The notes under the pieces were generated by a model, which was not told the DNA's origin, did no database searches, and saw only the letters and a program-made list of their open reading frames with translations. A program made the position numbers and the translations under genes. Shown here one piece after another: positions 1 through 7,151 of a stretch of DNA of 9,538 nucleotides. How positions within the stretch are numbered: the stretch's first letter is position 1; each line of letters opens with the position of its first letter. Origin of the DNA: Oscillospiraceae bacterium (GTDB lineage Bacteria; Bacillota_A; Clostridia; Oscillospirales; Ruminococcaceae); NCBI GenBank assembly GCA_017414145.1, contig JAFPQL010000096.1:1-9538 (forward strand), read 5' to 3'.

Positions 1-87
1 GAAACACTTCCGCGCGGACAGTATGACTGTGCGCTGCGGTATCTGATTACAGAACAAAAATCGGAGGACTACTATGGCAAACACTGA
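1..87 (+). CDS. 3' end of an unidentified upstream gene (partial)
   Basis: Frame 1 is open from the window edge to a TGA at 85-87, giving 28 residues that end in SEDYYGKH. The other two forward frames close within the first 50 bases. The reading overlaps the start of mltG by 14 bases, and the mltG ribosome binding site (GGAGG, 63-67) lies inside it, as is usual for tightly packed operon genes. The fragment is too short to recognise a family. It could also be chance openness in a non-coding leader, so the call is tentative. Confidence 0.35.
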   Translation, partial: ETLPRGQYDCALRYLITEQKSEDYYGKH

Positions 88-1525
88 AACAAATCTGCCG
101 CTGACGCCGGACGGTCAGCCGGAGGACACCGTGCATCCGGTGCCGGAGTTGCCGCAGAGCGCGGAACCGGCTGAGACGCCGCAGGAGGCGGCACCGGCAG
201 AGGCGTCGGAAAGCGTCATCCGTCAGGCGGCTGAGGCCGCGGTCTCGGCGGGCAGCACCGCCGGTCTGCCGGCGCAGGAGGTCGCTGAGGAGGTCGAGCA
301 GCTCTTTTCCGACGAGGCGGAGCCTGCCGCAGAGACGGACGCCGCCCCGGAGGACGGAGATTACGATGACTACGATGACTACGACGAGGTGCGGGAGCGC
401 GAAAAGCAGAAAAAGCGCCGCCGCCGCAAGAGCCGCAGAAAGCGCAAGAGCCGCGGCCTTTCCTGCTCGCTGGTGCTGCTGACGCTGATCTGCGCGAGCG
501 CCGTCATGCTCTCTGTGGCGATTCTCACGGTTGTCAAGGAGATTTACGGCATCGGCAAGGATGAGACCCAGCGCAATATCACGATTGCGTCCGGTGCAAC
601 GACCGCCGACATTGCCGCGCAGCTTTCCCGCGAGAACATTGTCTCACTGCCGAAGATGTTCCGCCTGATCTCCCGCATGAACGGCAAGGACGGCAGCTAC
701 ATCGCCGGCGACCATGTCATCAGCCCGTCGATGAGCTATCAGGCGATGATCGAGGAGCTCTGTAAGAACCACGAGAACGACCGCCAGTATGTCACGGTCA
801 CCTTCCCGGAGGGCTGCACGCTGCTCGATGCCGCCCGTCGGCTCGAAGAAAACGATGTCTGCAAGGCGGACAGCTTCATCTGGGCATTCAATGCCGGCGG
901 CTTCGGCTTCGACTTTGAGAACCGCGTCACCGACACGAGCAAGCTGAAGTTCTACCGCATGGAGGGCTACTGCTTCCCGGATACCTACGATTTCTATGTC
1001 AAAGAGGATCCGTCGATCGTCGTGCAGAAGATCTACGAGAACTTTGACCGCAAGATGCTCCCGACCGATTACGCCAAAATGGAGGAGCTCGGCTGGACGC
1101 TCGATCAGGTCATCACGCTGGCATCCATCGTGCAGGCGGAGGCCGGCAAAAAGGAGGACATGAAGGACATTTCGTCCGTCTTCCACAACCGTATCCTCAA
1201 CAGCTCGATGTTCCCGCAGCTTCAGTCCAACCCGACGAGCAATTATGTCCGCGACATCATCAAGCCGAATCAGGAGGTGCAGAACATCCTGATGCAGGAC
1301 GCCTACGACACCTATATCGGCGTGGGTCTGCCGCCCGGAGCCATCTGCAACCCCGGCAAGGACGCGATCGAGGCGGTGCTGTACCCGTCGCAGACCGATT
1401 ATTTCTACTTCGCCGCGAATGTGGATACCCGCGTGACCTATTACGCCCGCACGAACGAAGAGCATGAGGCAAACCTCGCAAAGATCAAGCAGGAGCAGGC
1501 GGAAGCCGCAAAGGCAGGAAACTGA
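74..1525 (+). CDS. mltG: MltG/YceG-like endolytic murein transglycosylase
   Basis: 483 residues. MltG proteins are membrane-anchored lytic transglycosylases that cut nascent glycan strands and are thought to set peptidoglycan chain length. The order here is: an acidic, Ala/Glu/Pro-rich cytoplasmic region (about 1-95), a DDYDDYDDYDE run, a strongly basic stretch (about 110-128), one membrane segment (about 131-155), then a LysM-like N-lobe and the YceG catalytic domain outside. Family motifs seen include EGYCFPDTY, LASIVQAEAG (from L349), VFHNR and GLPPGAICNPG. The N-terminal tail is far longer than in E. coli MltG (about 340 residues in all) but similar tails occur in Clostridia. The ATG follows GGAGG by 6 bases. 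The position matching the E. coli catalytic Glu appears to be Gln354, with Glu356 two residues on. The stop overlaps the next start (TGATG), implying coupled translation. Confidence 0.95.
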   Translation: MANTETNLPLTPDGQPEDTVHPVPELPQSAEPAETPQEAAPAEASESVIRQAAEAAVSAGSTAGLPAQEVAEEVEQLFSDEAEPAAETDAAPEDGDYDDYDDYDEVREREKQKKRRRRKSRRKRKSRGLSCSLVLLTLICASAVMLSVAILTVVKEIYGIGKDETQRNITIASGATTADIAAQLSRENIVSLPKMFRLISRMNGKDGSYIAGDHVISPSMSYQAMIEELCKNHENDRQYVTVTFPEGCTLLDAARRLEENDVCKADSFIWAFNAGGFGFDFENRVTDTSKLKFYRMEGYCFPDTYDFYVKEDPSIVVQKIYENFDRKMLPTDYAKMEELGWTLDQVITLASIVQAEAGKKEDMKDISSVFHNRILNSSMFPQLQSNPTSNYVRDIIKPNQEVQNILMQDAYDTYIGVGLPPGAICNPGKDAIEAVLYPSQTDYFYFAANVDTRVTYYARTNEEHEANLAKIKQEQAEAAKAGN

Positions 1526-2763
1526 TGCGCTGCCCGGAGCTGCTCTGTCCCGCCGGTGACCGTGAGTGTCTGGAAGCCGCTTTGATGTTCGGCGCAGACG
1601 CGGTCTACCTCGGCGCAAAACACTACGGGATGCGTGCCGCCGCCGGAAACTTTGACCCGGATGCGCTCCGTGCAGCCGTGCAGACGGCACACAGCAGGGG
1701 CGTCAGGGTCTATCTGACGGCAAACACCCTGCCGCGGAATGACGAAATCCGCGCATTTCCGCAGTTTATCCGCGATGCAGAGGCGGCGGGCATCGACGCG
1801 GTTATCGCGGCCGATCTCGGCGTAATTGCCCTGATCCGGCAGCACTGTCCGTCGCTTGCCGTCCACGCCTCGACGCAGACCGGCATTGTCAACTATGAGA
1901 CAGCAAACGCCCTGTACGCGATGGGCGTGCGCAGAGCCGTGCTGGCCAGAGAACTGTCCGTTTCGGAAATTGCGGAGATCCGTGCGCGGATTCCCGATGA
2001 TCTCGAACTGGAGGTCTTTGTCCACGGCGCGATGTGCATGAGCGTGTCCGGCCGCTGTCTGCTCTCGGAATATATGACCGGACGGGACGCGAACCGCGGC
2101 GCCTGTGCGCAGTCCTGCCGCTGGAAATATGCCCTCATGGAGGAGAAGCGACCCGGACAGTATTTCCCCGTCGATGAGGACGCGGACGGCAGCTATATCC
2201 TGAACGCGAAGGATCTCTGTCTGCTGCCGTATCTGCGGGAGCTGGCGGAGGCGGGCGTTTCGTCCGTCAAAATTGAGGGGCGGGCAAAATCGGCGTATTA
2301 TGTCGCGGGCGTGACCAACGCCTACCGCAGCGCCATGCCGTATCTCTTTGCCGACCCGCCGCAGCCCGTGCCGGAGTGGATCATGGCGGAGCTCGATCAT
2401 GTCAGCCACCGCCCGTATACCGTCGGCTTTGCCTTCGGGCAGCGGAAGGATCTCATCTGGCACGAGAAAAACAGCTATCTGCACGACCGCGAGGTCATCG
2501 GCATCGTGCAGAAATCGGAGCAGGGCAGACTGTATATCAGTCAGCGGAACCGCTTTTTTGAGGGCGATACCGTCGAGCTCCTGATGCCGGGCAGTGCGCC
2601 GCCCGTGCTGACCGTCACCGACCTGCGAAACGGGGAGGGCGAGACGGTTGCGGCAGCGAATCATGCGGTCATGGACTGCTCGTTTGCCTGTGAAATCGCG
2701 GCGCCTGCCGGTTCCTTCCTGCGGCGTGCTTGTGACGGCGCTGACAGCCGTCACAAGGGCTGA
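1525..2763 (+). CDS. Peptidase U32 family protein (TrhP/YrrO-like)
   Basis: 412 residues, about the usual length of the U32 family. Despite the name, well-studied bacterial members (TrhP/YegQ, RlhA, UbiU/UbiV) are Fe-S proteins acting in RNA or quinone hydroxylation; TrhP members hydroxylate U34 of tRNA. The N-terminus CPAGDRECLEAAL and GADAVYLGAK is typical of the TIM-barrel start. The family signature EVFVHGAMCMSVSGRCLLS is present, and C171, C178, C194 and C198 match the four-cysteine [4Fe-4S] set. The C-terminal part (about 300-400) looks like the small beta-barrel of the family. The start overlaps the mltG stop by one base and has only a weak ribosome site, so it is probably translated by coupling. 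An mltG-U32 neighbourhood is common in Firmicutes. Which substrate this member modifies cannot be told from sequence. The last dozen residues are encoded by a hairpin (2729-2757) and may not be native. Confidence 0.9.
   Translation: MRCPELLCPAGDRECLEAALMFGADAVYLGAKHYGMRAAAGNFDPDALRAAVQTAHSRGVRVYLTANTLPRNDEIRAFPQFIRDAEAAGIDAVIAADLGVIALIRQHCPSLAVHASTQTGIVNYETANALYAMGVRRAVLARELSVSEIAEIRARIPDDLELEVFVHGAMCMSVSGRCLLSEYMTGRDANRGACAQSCRWKYALMEEKRPGQYFPVDEDADGSYILNAKDLCLLPYLRELAEAGVSSVKIEGRAKSAYYVAGVTNAYRSAMPYLFADPPQPVPEWIMAELDHVSHRPYTVGFAFGQRKDLIWHEKNSYLHDREVIGIVQKSEQGRLYISQRNRFFEGDTVELLMPGSAPPVLTVTDLRNGEGETVAAANHAVMDCSFACEIAAPAGSFLRRACDGADSRHKG
2729..2757. repeat. Perfect 11-bp hairpin at the 3' end of the U32 gene
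   Basis: CTTGTGACGGC (2729-2739) and GCCGTCACAAG (2747-2757) are exact reverse complements separated by a 7-base loop. The hairpin lies inside the last codons of the U32 gene, just before its stop. No T-run follows, so it is not a standard terminator. It may stabilise the mRNA 3' end or be a remnant of a small palindromic repeat. Confidence 0.6.
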
Positions 2764-2936
2764 TCGGACAACATATGAATGACATCAGAACCGGCTTGCC
2801 GCCATGTCCGCGGTTGGCCGGTCTGTGCTGTCTGCATTCAGAAAAAAACAGCGGGCAGCAGTTCCGCAAAACGGAAAAACGGAAAACCGTCTCCGCCGGA
2901 CACGGAGACATCTGAACAAAACGGGAGGCCGTTCAC
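2764..2936. other. Intergenic spacer with a small hairpin
   Basis: This spacer separates the U32 gene from the transglutaminase-like gene. It contains a 7-bp hairpin, GTCTCCG (2889-2895) with CGGAGAC (2903-2909), and short A-rich CGGAAAA repeats before it. GGGAGG (2923-2928) is the ribosome site of the next gene. I see no convincing sigma-A promoter, although a separate transcript for the next gene would need one here. Confidence 0.4.
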
Positions 2937-4037
2937 TTGAAATATCACCGCATTGTAAGCGTTCTGCTCGCGGCGGCACTGCTCCTCAGCGGATGCCGTT
3001 CGGAGACAGAACATCCGGCACCGGAGACCGCTTCCGGCACTGCCGCGGACACGACAGCGGACAGCACCGCTTTGCAGACGGAGACGACCACGCTGCCGTC
3101 CGAAACCACCGCGCCCGAACCGGTGCGGTTCACCTTCAATCCTCATGTGTATTCGCCGAAGCTGGCGCAGACGATTCCGCAGGATCACTGGGACGCCCTT
3201 TACAGTCTCTGCGACGCGCTGCGGGCGGGCGACTCCACCTTCCGCTGCGCCAGTCAGGAAGCATATGACTGGGTGATGGACGCCGCGGTGCTCGGTCACC
3301 TGTGTCCCGCCGCCTGTATGAAGATTTCGGGCAAAAGCAGCGACGGAACGACGCCCTTTGAGAACGGCACCGGCAGAATCTATTACAATATGCCGGCTGC
3401 GGATTATGTCAGACGGCAGGCGGAGTTTGAGCAGACGGTCACCGATGTGCTGAACAGCACTCTGGAAGCAGACGATGACGACTTTGAGAAGTGTCTGAAG
3501 CTCTACCGTTATATCGCGGCGAATTTTTTCTATGAGGAGTTTCCGGCGGGCTGCGGCGACGGCGCCTATTACTACACTCTGATGAATCACAAGGGCGTGT
3601 GCGACGAGCTGAGCGGCGTGTATATGTATTATCTGCTTCAGGTCGGCATTGACGCGCTGGAGATCGGCTGCTATGCGGACAATATGTGTCACGCGTGGAA
3701 CTATGTCATCCTCGGCGGAGAGGGCTATCACATTGATGCGACATGGGCGCTGATGTCAGTCTACGGCACGGAAGACCTCAGTCTGGAATATTTCATGATG
3801 ACGGACGAACAGAGAGCCTTTCACGACTGCCCTGTGGATGATCTGACCGTCGATCTGCTGCCGGAATACTGGGCCAATTTTTCGTCGCTGACATTCCCCG
3901 CGACAGACGGCCGGTATCATGCCGCGGATTATTCGACGCTGGATTCCCTCGACGAGACGCGCAAGGTGATGTATTATACCGATGTGGGCGGCGAATCCCA
4001 TGAGCTGTATTACGGCGAATTCCGGAACCCGGCATAA
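2937..4037 (+). CDS. Secreted lipoprotein with transglutaminase-like domain
   Basis: 366 residues from a TTG start, chosen because GGGAGG lies 8 bases upstream and the first residues form a clean lipoprotein signal: basic n-region, hydrophobic core and lipobox LSGC with C20 as lipidation site. A Thr/Glu/Ala-rich linker (about 21-62) tethers the rest outside the membrane. The papain-like transglutaminase-like core carries the expected triad: C222 in KGVCDE, H252 in CHAWNYV and D267 in HIDATW, with spacing normal for the family. In bacteria such domains are often proteases or peptidoglycan/peptide hydrolases rather than true cross-linkers, so the substrate is unknown. It appears to be its own transcription unit or the last gene of the mltG operon, and it is followed by a strong terminator. 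Confidence 0.88.
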   Translation: MKYHRIVSVLLAAALLLSGCRSETEHPAPETASGTAADTTADSTALQTETTTLPSETTAPEPVRFTFNPHVYSPKLAQTIPQDHWDALYSLCDALRAGDSTFRCASQEAYDWVMDAAVLGHLCPAACMKISGKSSDGTTPFENGTGRIYYNMPAADYVRRQAEFEQTVTDVLNSTLEADDDDFEKCLKLYRYIAANFFYEEFPAGCGDGAYYYTLMNHKGVCDELSGVYMYYLLQVGIDALEIGCYADNMCHAWNYVILGGEGYHIDATWALMSVYGTEDLSLEYFMMTDEQRAFHDCPVDDLTVDLLPEYWANFSSLTFPATDGRYHAADYSTLDSLDETRKVMYYTDVGGESHELYYGEFRNPA

Positions 4038-4049
4038 GAACAAAACAAA

Positions 4050-4086
4050 GCAGGAGCTGCTCTGTCAGGGGCAGCTCCTGCTTTTT
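4050..4086 (+). terminator. Rho-independent terminator after the transglutaminase-like gene
   Basis: GCAGGAGCTGC (4050-4060) pairs perfectly with GCAGCTCCTGC (4071-4081) across a 10-base loop and is followed by TTTTT. It starts 12 bases after the stop codon. The opposite strand also has a T-rich tail (TTTGTTTTG), so it may stop leftward transcripts as well. Confidence 0.93.
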
Positions 4087-4115
4087 CAGATCAAGGCGGC
4101 ACCGGCGGATATGCC

Positions 4116-4295
4116 TTAAGGCAACACCGCACAAAGCCCGCCTGACGGCTTGGCGGCGCATCTGCTTGCATCTTTTCCGTCATCTTGCACAGAAACTCCT
4201 TGCTGGGCGCCAGCCCAGCGGCGTCGTTTCTATACAATCTGACGAAAAATCTGACTGCGCATCTGCACCGCCAGCTCTGTGCGGTGTTGCCTTAA
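4116..4295. repeat. 180-bp MITE-like element with 18-bp perfect terminal inverted repeats
   Basis: TTAAGGCAACACCGCACA (4116-4133) is repeated exactly, inverted, at 4278-4295. The interior continues the symmetry imperfectly: AGAAAC/GTTTCT at 4191-4196 and 4226-4231, and a central stem GCTGGGC (4202-4208) with GCCCAGC (4213-4219) around a 4-base loop. The whole unit can fold into one long imperfect hairpin. It encodes no transposase. The ends read TTAA on both sides, so a TA or TTAA target duplication is possible but cannot be separated from the repeat itself. The right end provides the TAA stop of the flavodoxin gene read leftward. It most resembles a non-autonomous mobile palindrome; a dispersed terminator or RNA-structure role is an alternative. 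Confidence 0.75.
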
Positions 4296-4756
4296 CACAT
4301 TGCGGCGAGCGCTGCAATGTCTGATTCCGAGGGGTTCACCCTGCCCTCGACGATTTCTGCACCGGGCGCGCTGTTCTTGAGGTTCTGCACGGTCTTTCCG
4401 AAGCCGCTGCCGCCCGATGTCGCAAATAAAATGATCTTCTTTCCCGCAAAGTCATAGCGTTCAAGGAAAGAGTTGATGATCGTCGGCGCGATGTACCACC
4501 AGATCGGAAATCCGACATAGACCGTGTCGTAGGACGCGGGATCGGCGTCGGAATCCGCCAGCGCAGGGCGGGAGCTGTGATCGTTCATCTCCACGCTGCT
4601 GCGGGACTGCCTGTTCTGCCAGTTGAGATCATCGCTTGTGTAGGGAACAGCGGGTCTGATTTCGTAAAGATCCGCGCCTGCCGCTTCCGCGAGCTTTTTT
4701 GCAGAACGGGCTGTGCTGCCGCCTGCGGAGAAGTATGCCACCAGTTTTCTGCTCAT
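4292..4756 (-). CDS. Cytosolic flavodoxin (Flavodoxin_4-like)
   Basis: 154 residues from the second of two adjacent ATGs, chosen because GGAGGT (4763-4768) is then 6 bases away rather than 3. Flavodoxins are FMN-binding one- or two-electron carriers. The phosphate-binding loop is YFSAGGSTARSAKKLA near the N-terminus; VGFPIWWYIAP and FATSGGSGFG form the isoalloxazine-side loops. It lacks a signal peptide, so it should act in the cytosol. It shares DLNW, S-VEMND, P-I-W-W and TSGGS with the lipoprotein flavodoxin of the same operon, so the two are paralogues. The gene is last in the operon, 4 bases after the reductase gene, whose stop lies inside its ribosome site. Its stop codon is made by the end of the 180-bp repeat, so the last residues (ALAAMC) may be slightly altered from the ancestor. 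Confidence 0.92.
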   Translation of the reverse strand: MSRKLVAYFSAGGSTARSAKKLAEAAGADLYEIRPAVPYTSDDLNWQNRQSRSSVEMNDHSSRPALADSDADPASYDTVYVGFPIWWYIAPTIINSFLERYDFAGKKIILFATSGGSGFGKTVQNLKNSAPGAEIVEGRVNPSESDIAALAAMC

Positions 4757-4760
4757 CATT

Positions 4761-5303
4761 TTACCTCCGTGATAAGGATGTTCCGAGCCGGTATGCCTGT
4801 TCGGGATAGCGGCTCATGCGTGTCATGGACGGGGTGCCGCAGCCGCGGCCGAGCACCGTGCCCATATCCTCGAACCGGATATACCGGACGAGCGTTCTGT
4901 AGTGCGCTTCGAGCGCTTCAAATGTCCAGTCGTCTGCGTTCCACGCGGCGGACAGCAGCGCCGATTTCAGATGCCGGCGGCTGAGGCTGCTGTTGTACGC
5001 GCAGAAGCGGTCCACAACGGTCTTTAGCTGCGCTGACATTCCGTAGTAATAAAGCGGCGTCGCAAACACGACCATATCGCAGGAGAGCAGCGCAGACCGG
5101 ATGATTCCGTTATCGTCCTGCTGTACGCATTCGCCCTCATAGCCGCAGGCCGTACAGCCCGTGCAGGGACTGATATTCAGCTTTGCCGTCCGGATCAGCC
5201 TGACGCTGTGGCCGCAGGCCTCCGCGCCCTGCCGAAAGCTGTCGGCGAGCATGGCCGTAGAGCCGTTTTCGTTCGGACTTGCCATCAGAATGACAATGTT
5301 CAT
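4761..5303 (-). CDS. NADPH-dependent FMN reductase/iron-sulfur flavoprotein-like
   Basis: 180 residues from ATG at 5303. This start is preferred over a more upstream ATG because GAGGTG precedes it by 4 bases and the protein then begins with the standard MNIVILMASP beta strand. The fold is flavodoxin-like: ASPNENGSTAMLADSF binds FMN phosphate, and FATPLYYYGMSAQLKTVVDR is the family's second hallmark. C47-x2-C50-x2-C53-x5-C59 fits the compact cysteine motif that binds [4Fe-4S] in archaeal/clostridial iron-sulfur flavoproteins, so it probably relays electrons between an Fe-S donor and FMN. No signal peptide: cytosolic. It starts 8 bases after the stop of the membrane protein gene and overlaps the ribosome site of the downstream flavodoxin gene, consistent with joint expression. 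Confidence 0.9.
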   Translation of the reverse strand: MNIVILMASPNENGSTAMLADSFRQGAEACGHSVRLIRTAKLNISPCTGCTACGYEGECVQQDDNGIIRSALLSCDMVVFATPLYYYGMSAQLKTVVDRFCAYNSSLSRRHLKSALLSAAWNADDWTFEALEAHYRTLVRYIRFEDMGTVLGRGCGTPSMTRMSRYPEQAYRLGTSLSRR

Positions 5304-5311
5304 GCCGCACC

Positions 5312-6415
5312 TCATTTCCCGGCGATGCCGTTCTTTGCGAGCCATTCGGAGATATCATCCTGCAGTGTGCTGCCGCCCGAATAATGCACCGACAGCCCCT
5401 CGCCCGCAAAGGTGCCGGGATTGCTGCCCGTCATCGCCTCGTAGTCCGACTGCGTCGCTTCATACGGGTCAATGTAGAATGACGAAACGCGCACCGTATG
5501 GAGCTGCTCATCCTCAATGCGCCAGTTTTCGGAATCGGGGCTGCCCATCCGGAAGCTGCCGCCGCCGATCAGGAGAAAGCCGTCCTGCACCTCTGACGGA
5601 TCTGCCGGACGGTCCGGCAGGGTTGTCTGCGCCGCGGTCTGTGCGGCAGTCTGCGCGGGCTGATGCGCCGGTGCGGTGCCGGACGCATTCTCTCTGCCTG
5701 CCAGATGCAGTGCTGTACCGATCAGTACGGCGCAGCAGAGCGGAATCAGCGCCTTTGCGGAAGCATGATGCGCCCGGCTTTTCTGCGTGATGCCCGCAAG
5801 GGCGAATCCCGTCAGCACAAAGAAGAGCAGCATGGCGAGATTTTGCAGCAGAATCTGCCATTTTGCGGTATCATAATCGAGAAACGCAAAATGCGTCCGG
5901 AACAGAAGATGACGGATGATGCCGTTTTTCAGGATGTACCGCAGCCCGATGCCGGAAATTCCCGCGAGGATTGCGGCAAAGACCGTTCTGCCCTTGCTTC
6001 CGGGCCTTGCGGTCATGGCGTTCAGGTGGAGCCCGATGTGTACGCCCATGAGCAGAAACGACCAGTAGGACATGGCGAGATGCAGCTTTCGTGCGGTCAT
6101 CACAGGAATCATTCCGTACAGGAACGGCACGGCATGACCGCTCATCGACATTCCGCTCAGTGCGGTCATTGCGATTGCCGCGAGCAGCAGTGTGTTGACT
6201 GCCGTCAGCACGGTGCGGCAGGGCGAATATCTGCCCTTCAGCAGCGCGCCGTACCACTTCCGGTTGAGAATGTGGTGTACGGTCAGCAGCACCGTCATGG
6301 CGATGCCGAGCCATTCGTGCAGCGTGTCCCCCGTGACCTGAAAGGCCATGAGCAGCAGAAGCAGCACGGTCAGCGCGATATCCACAGTCCGTTTGACAAC
6401 TGTTTTGGTCTGCAT
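5312..6415 (-). CDS. DUF4405-like diheme-type membrane protein with broken FGE domain
   Basis: 367 residues from ATG at 6415; GGGAGGG ends 6 bases before it, which favours this over the adjacent GTG. About seven membrane segments lie in residues 10-240. H33 and H47, and H112 and H126, form two H-x13-H pairs in two helices, the spacing typical of transmembrane b-type cytochromes that hold two stacked hemes; motifs include LHEWLG, VHHILN and LHLAMSYW. After a Thr/Ala/Gln-rich linker (about 241-277), residues 278-337 match the start of an FGE/SUMF1 domain (SFRMGSPDSE, DEQLHTVRVSSFYIDPYEAT). That domain normally runs 220 or more residues; the catalytic part is absent. The tail (338-367: GLSVHYSGGS, DDISEWLAKNGI) instead resembles the C-terminus of a flavodoxin. 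The fusion seems to be a deletion product. The heme role is inferred only from histidine spacing. Confidence 0.82.
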   Translation of the reverse strand: MQTKTVVKRTVDIALTVLLLLLMAFQVTGDTLHEWLGIAMTVLLTVHHILNRKWYGALLKGRYSPCRTVLTAVNTLLLAAIAMTALSGMSMSGHAVPFLYGMIPVMTARKLHLAMSYWSFLLMGVHIGLHLNAMTARPGSKGRTVFAAILAGISGIGLRYILKNGIIRHLLFRTHFAFLDYDTAKWQILLQNLAMLLFFVLTGFALAGITQKSRAHHASAKALIPLCCAVLIGTALHLAGRENASGTAPAHQPAQTAAQTAAQTTLPDRPADPSEVQDGFLLIGGGSFRMGSPDSENWRIEDEQLHTVRVSSFYIDPYEATQSDYEAMTGSNPGTFAGEGLSVHYSGGSTLQDDISEWLAKNGIAGK

Positions 6416-6430
6416 CACAGTCCCTCCCTG

Positions 6431-7138
6431 TCAGTGCATCCCGCTGATCCAGTCCTGAAGCTCATTTTCGGAAATGCCGGCAGCGAGTCTGCCGCCTGCG
6501 AGCCAGTTTCCGCTGCCTGCGGCTGCTGCGAGATTGCTGCCGCTCCTGCCGATCGGGCTGCCGCCGGAGGTGCAGAACGGAATGACGGTCTTGCCGTCAA
6601 AGCTGTGCGCTTCGACAAAGGCGGTCATCATCCGCGGCGCGTCGCCCCACCAGATCGGATAGCCGAGATACACCGTGGAATAGGCGTCCAGCTGCACCGT
6701 GTCGTTGGCAATCGCGGGGCGCGCATCCGGATCGTTCATTTCGACCGATGTACGGCTGTTGCTGTCATGCCAGTTGAGGTCTGCCTCGCTGTACGGCTCG
6801 GCGGGAATCAGTTCAAAGAGATCCGCGTTTGTCACGGCCGCGATGCGCTCTGCAACGCCCTTTGTCGTGCCGGTTGCGGAGAAATAGATGACAACGGTGT
6901 CTTTGCCGCTGCTCTCGGATGTATTTGCCGTTCCGGATGTGCCGGAAGTCTGCGGCGCGGCAGCGGTTCCGGACTCTGTACCGGACTTTGTACCGGCATC
7001 GGTTCCGGCGGATTCCTGCGCGGATGCTGTCTGCTGCGTCTGTGCGGCCGCCTTGCTGTCTGCGGAGTCCGGACTGCCGCACGCGGTCAGACCGATCATG
7101 CAGAGCGCGGCGAGAATCGGGATCATCAGTTTTTTCAT
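6431..7138 (-). CDS. Flavodoxin lipoprotein, extracytoplasmic
   Basis: 235 residues. A short basic n-region and lipobox LTAC give lipidation at C20; a Ser/Thr/Gly/Ala-rich linker (about 21-78) with GT-x-SGT repeats, mirrored in 12-base DNA repeats near 6962-7009, holds the domain away from the membrane. From residue 80 comes a full flavodoxin: FMN phosphate loop YFSATGTTKGVAERIA (85-100), DLNWHDSNSRTSVEMND, YLGYPIWWGDAP and PFCTSGGSPIG. GGAGGT precedes the ATG by 4 bases. The gene follows the 37-residue small gene by 13 bases and precedes the membrane cytochrome-like gene by 15. An FMN carrier outside the membrane beside a membrane redox protein suggests it accepts or donates electrons there. 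Electron partner unknown. Confidence 0.92.
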   Translation of the reverse strand: MKKLMIPILAALCMIGLTACGSPDSADSKAAAQTQQTASAQESAGTDAGTKSGTESGTAAAPQTSGTSGTANTSESSGKDTVVIYFSATGTTKGVAERIAAVTNADLFELIPAEPYSEADLNWHDSNSRTSVEMNDPDARPAIANDTVQLDAYSTVYLGYPIWWGDAPRMMTAFVEAHSFDGKTVIPFCTSGGSPIGRSGSNLAAAAGSGNWLAGGRLAAGISENELQDWISGMH

Positions 7139-7151
7139 AAGAACCTCCGTG

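Noticed and set aside
644..2754. Long leftward frames (348 and 437 codons) opposite mltG and the U32 gene
   Set aside because: Both strands stay open because of the G+C-rich third positions; the products are Arg/His/Val-rich shadows and the rightward genes carry unmistakable family motifs.
6962..7009. Short tandem repeats of about 12 bases (CCGGAC-T-TGTA type)
   Set aside because: They encode the GT-x-SGT linker of the lipoprotein flavodoxin and are ordinary low-complexity tether sequence, not a CRISPR or regulatory array.
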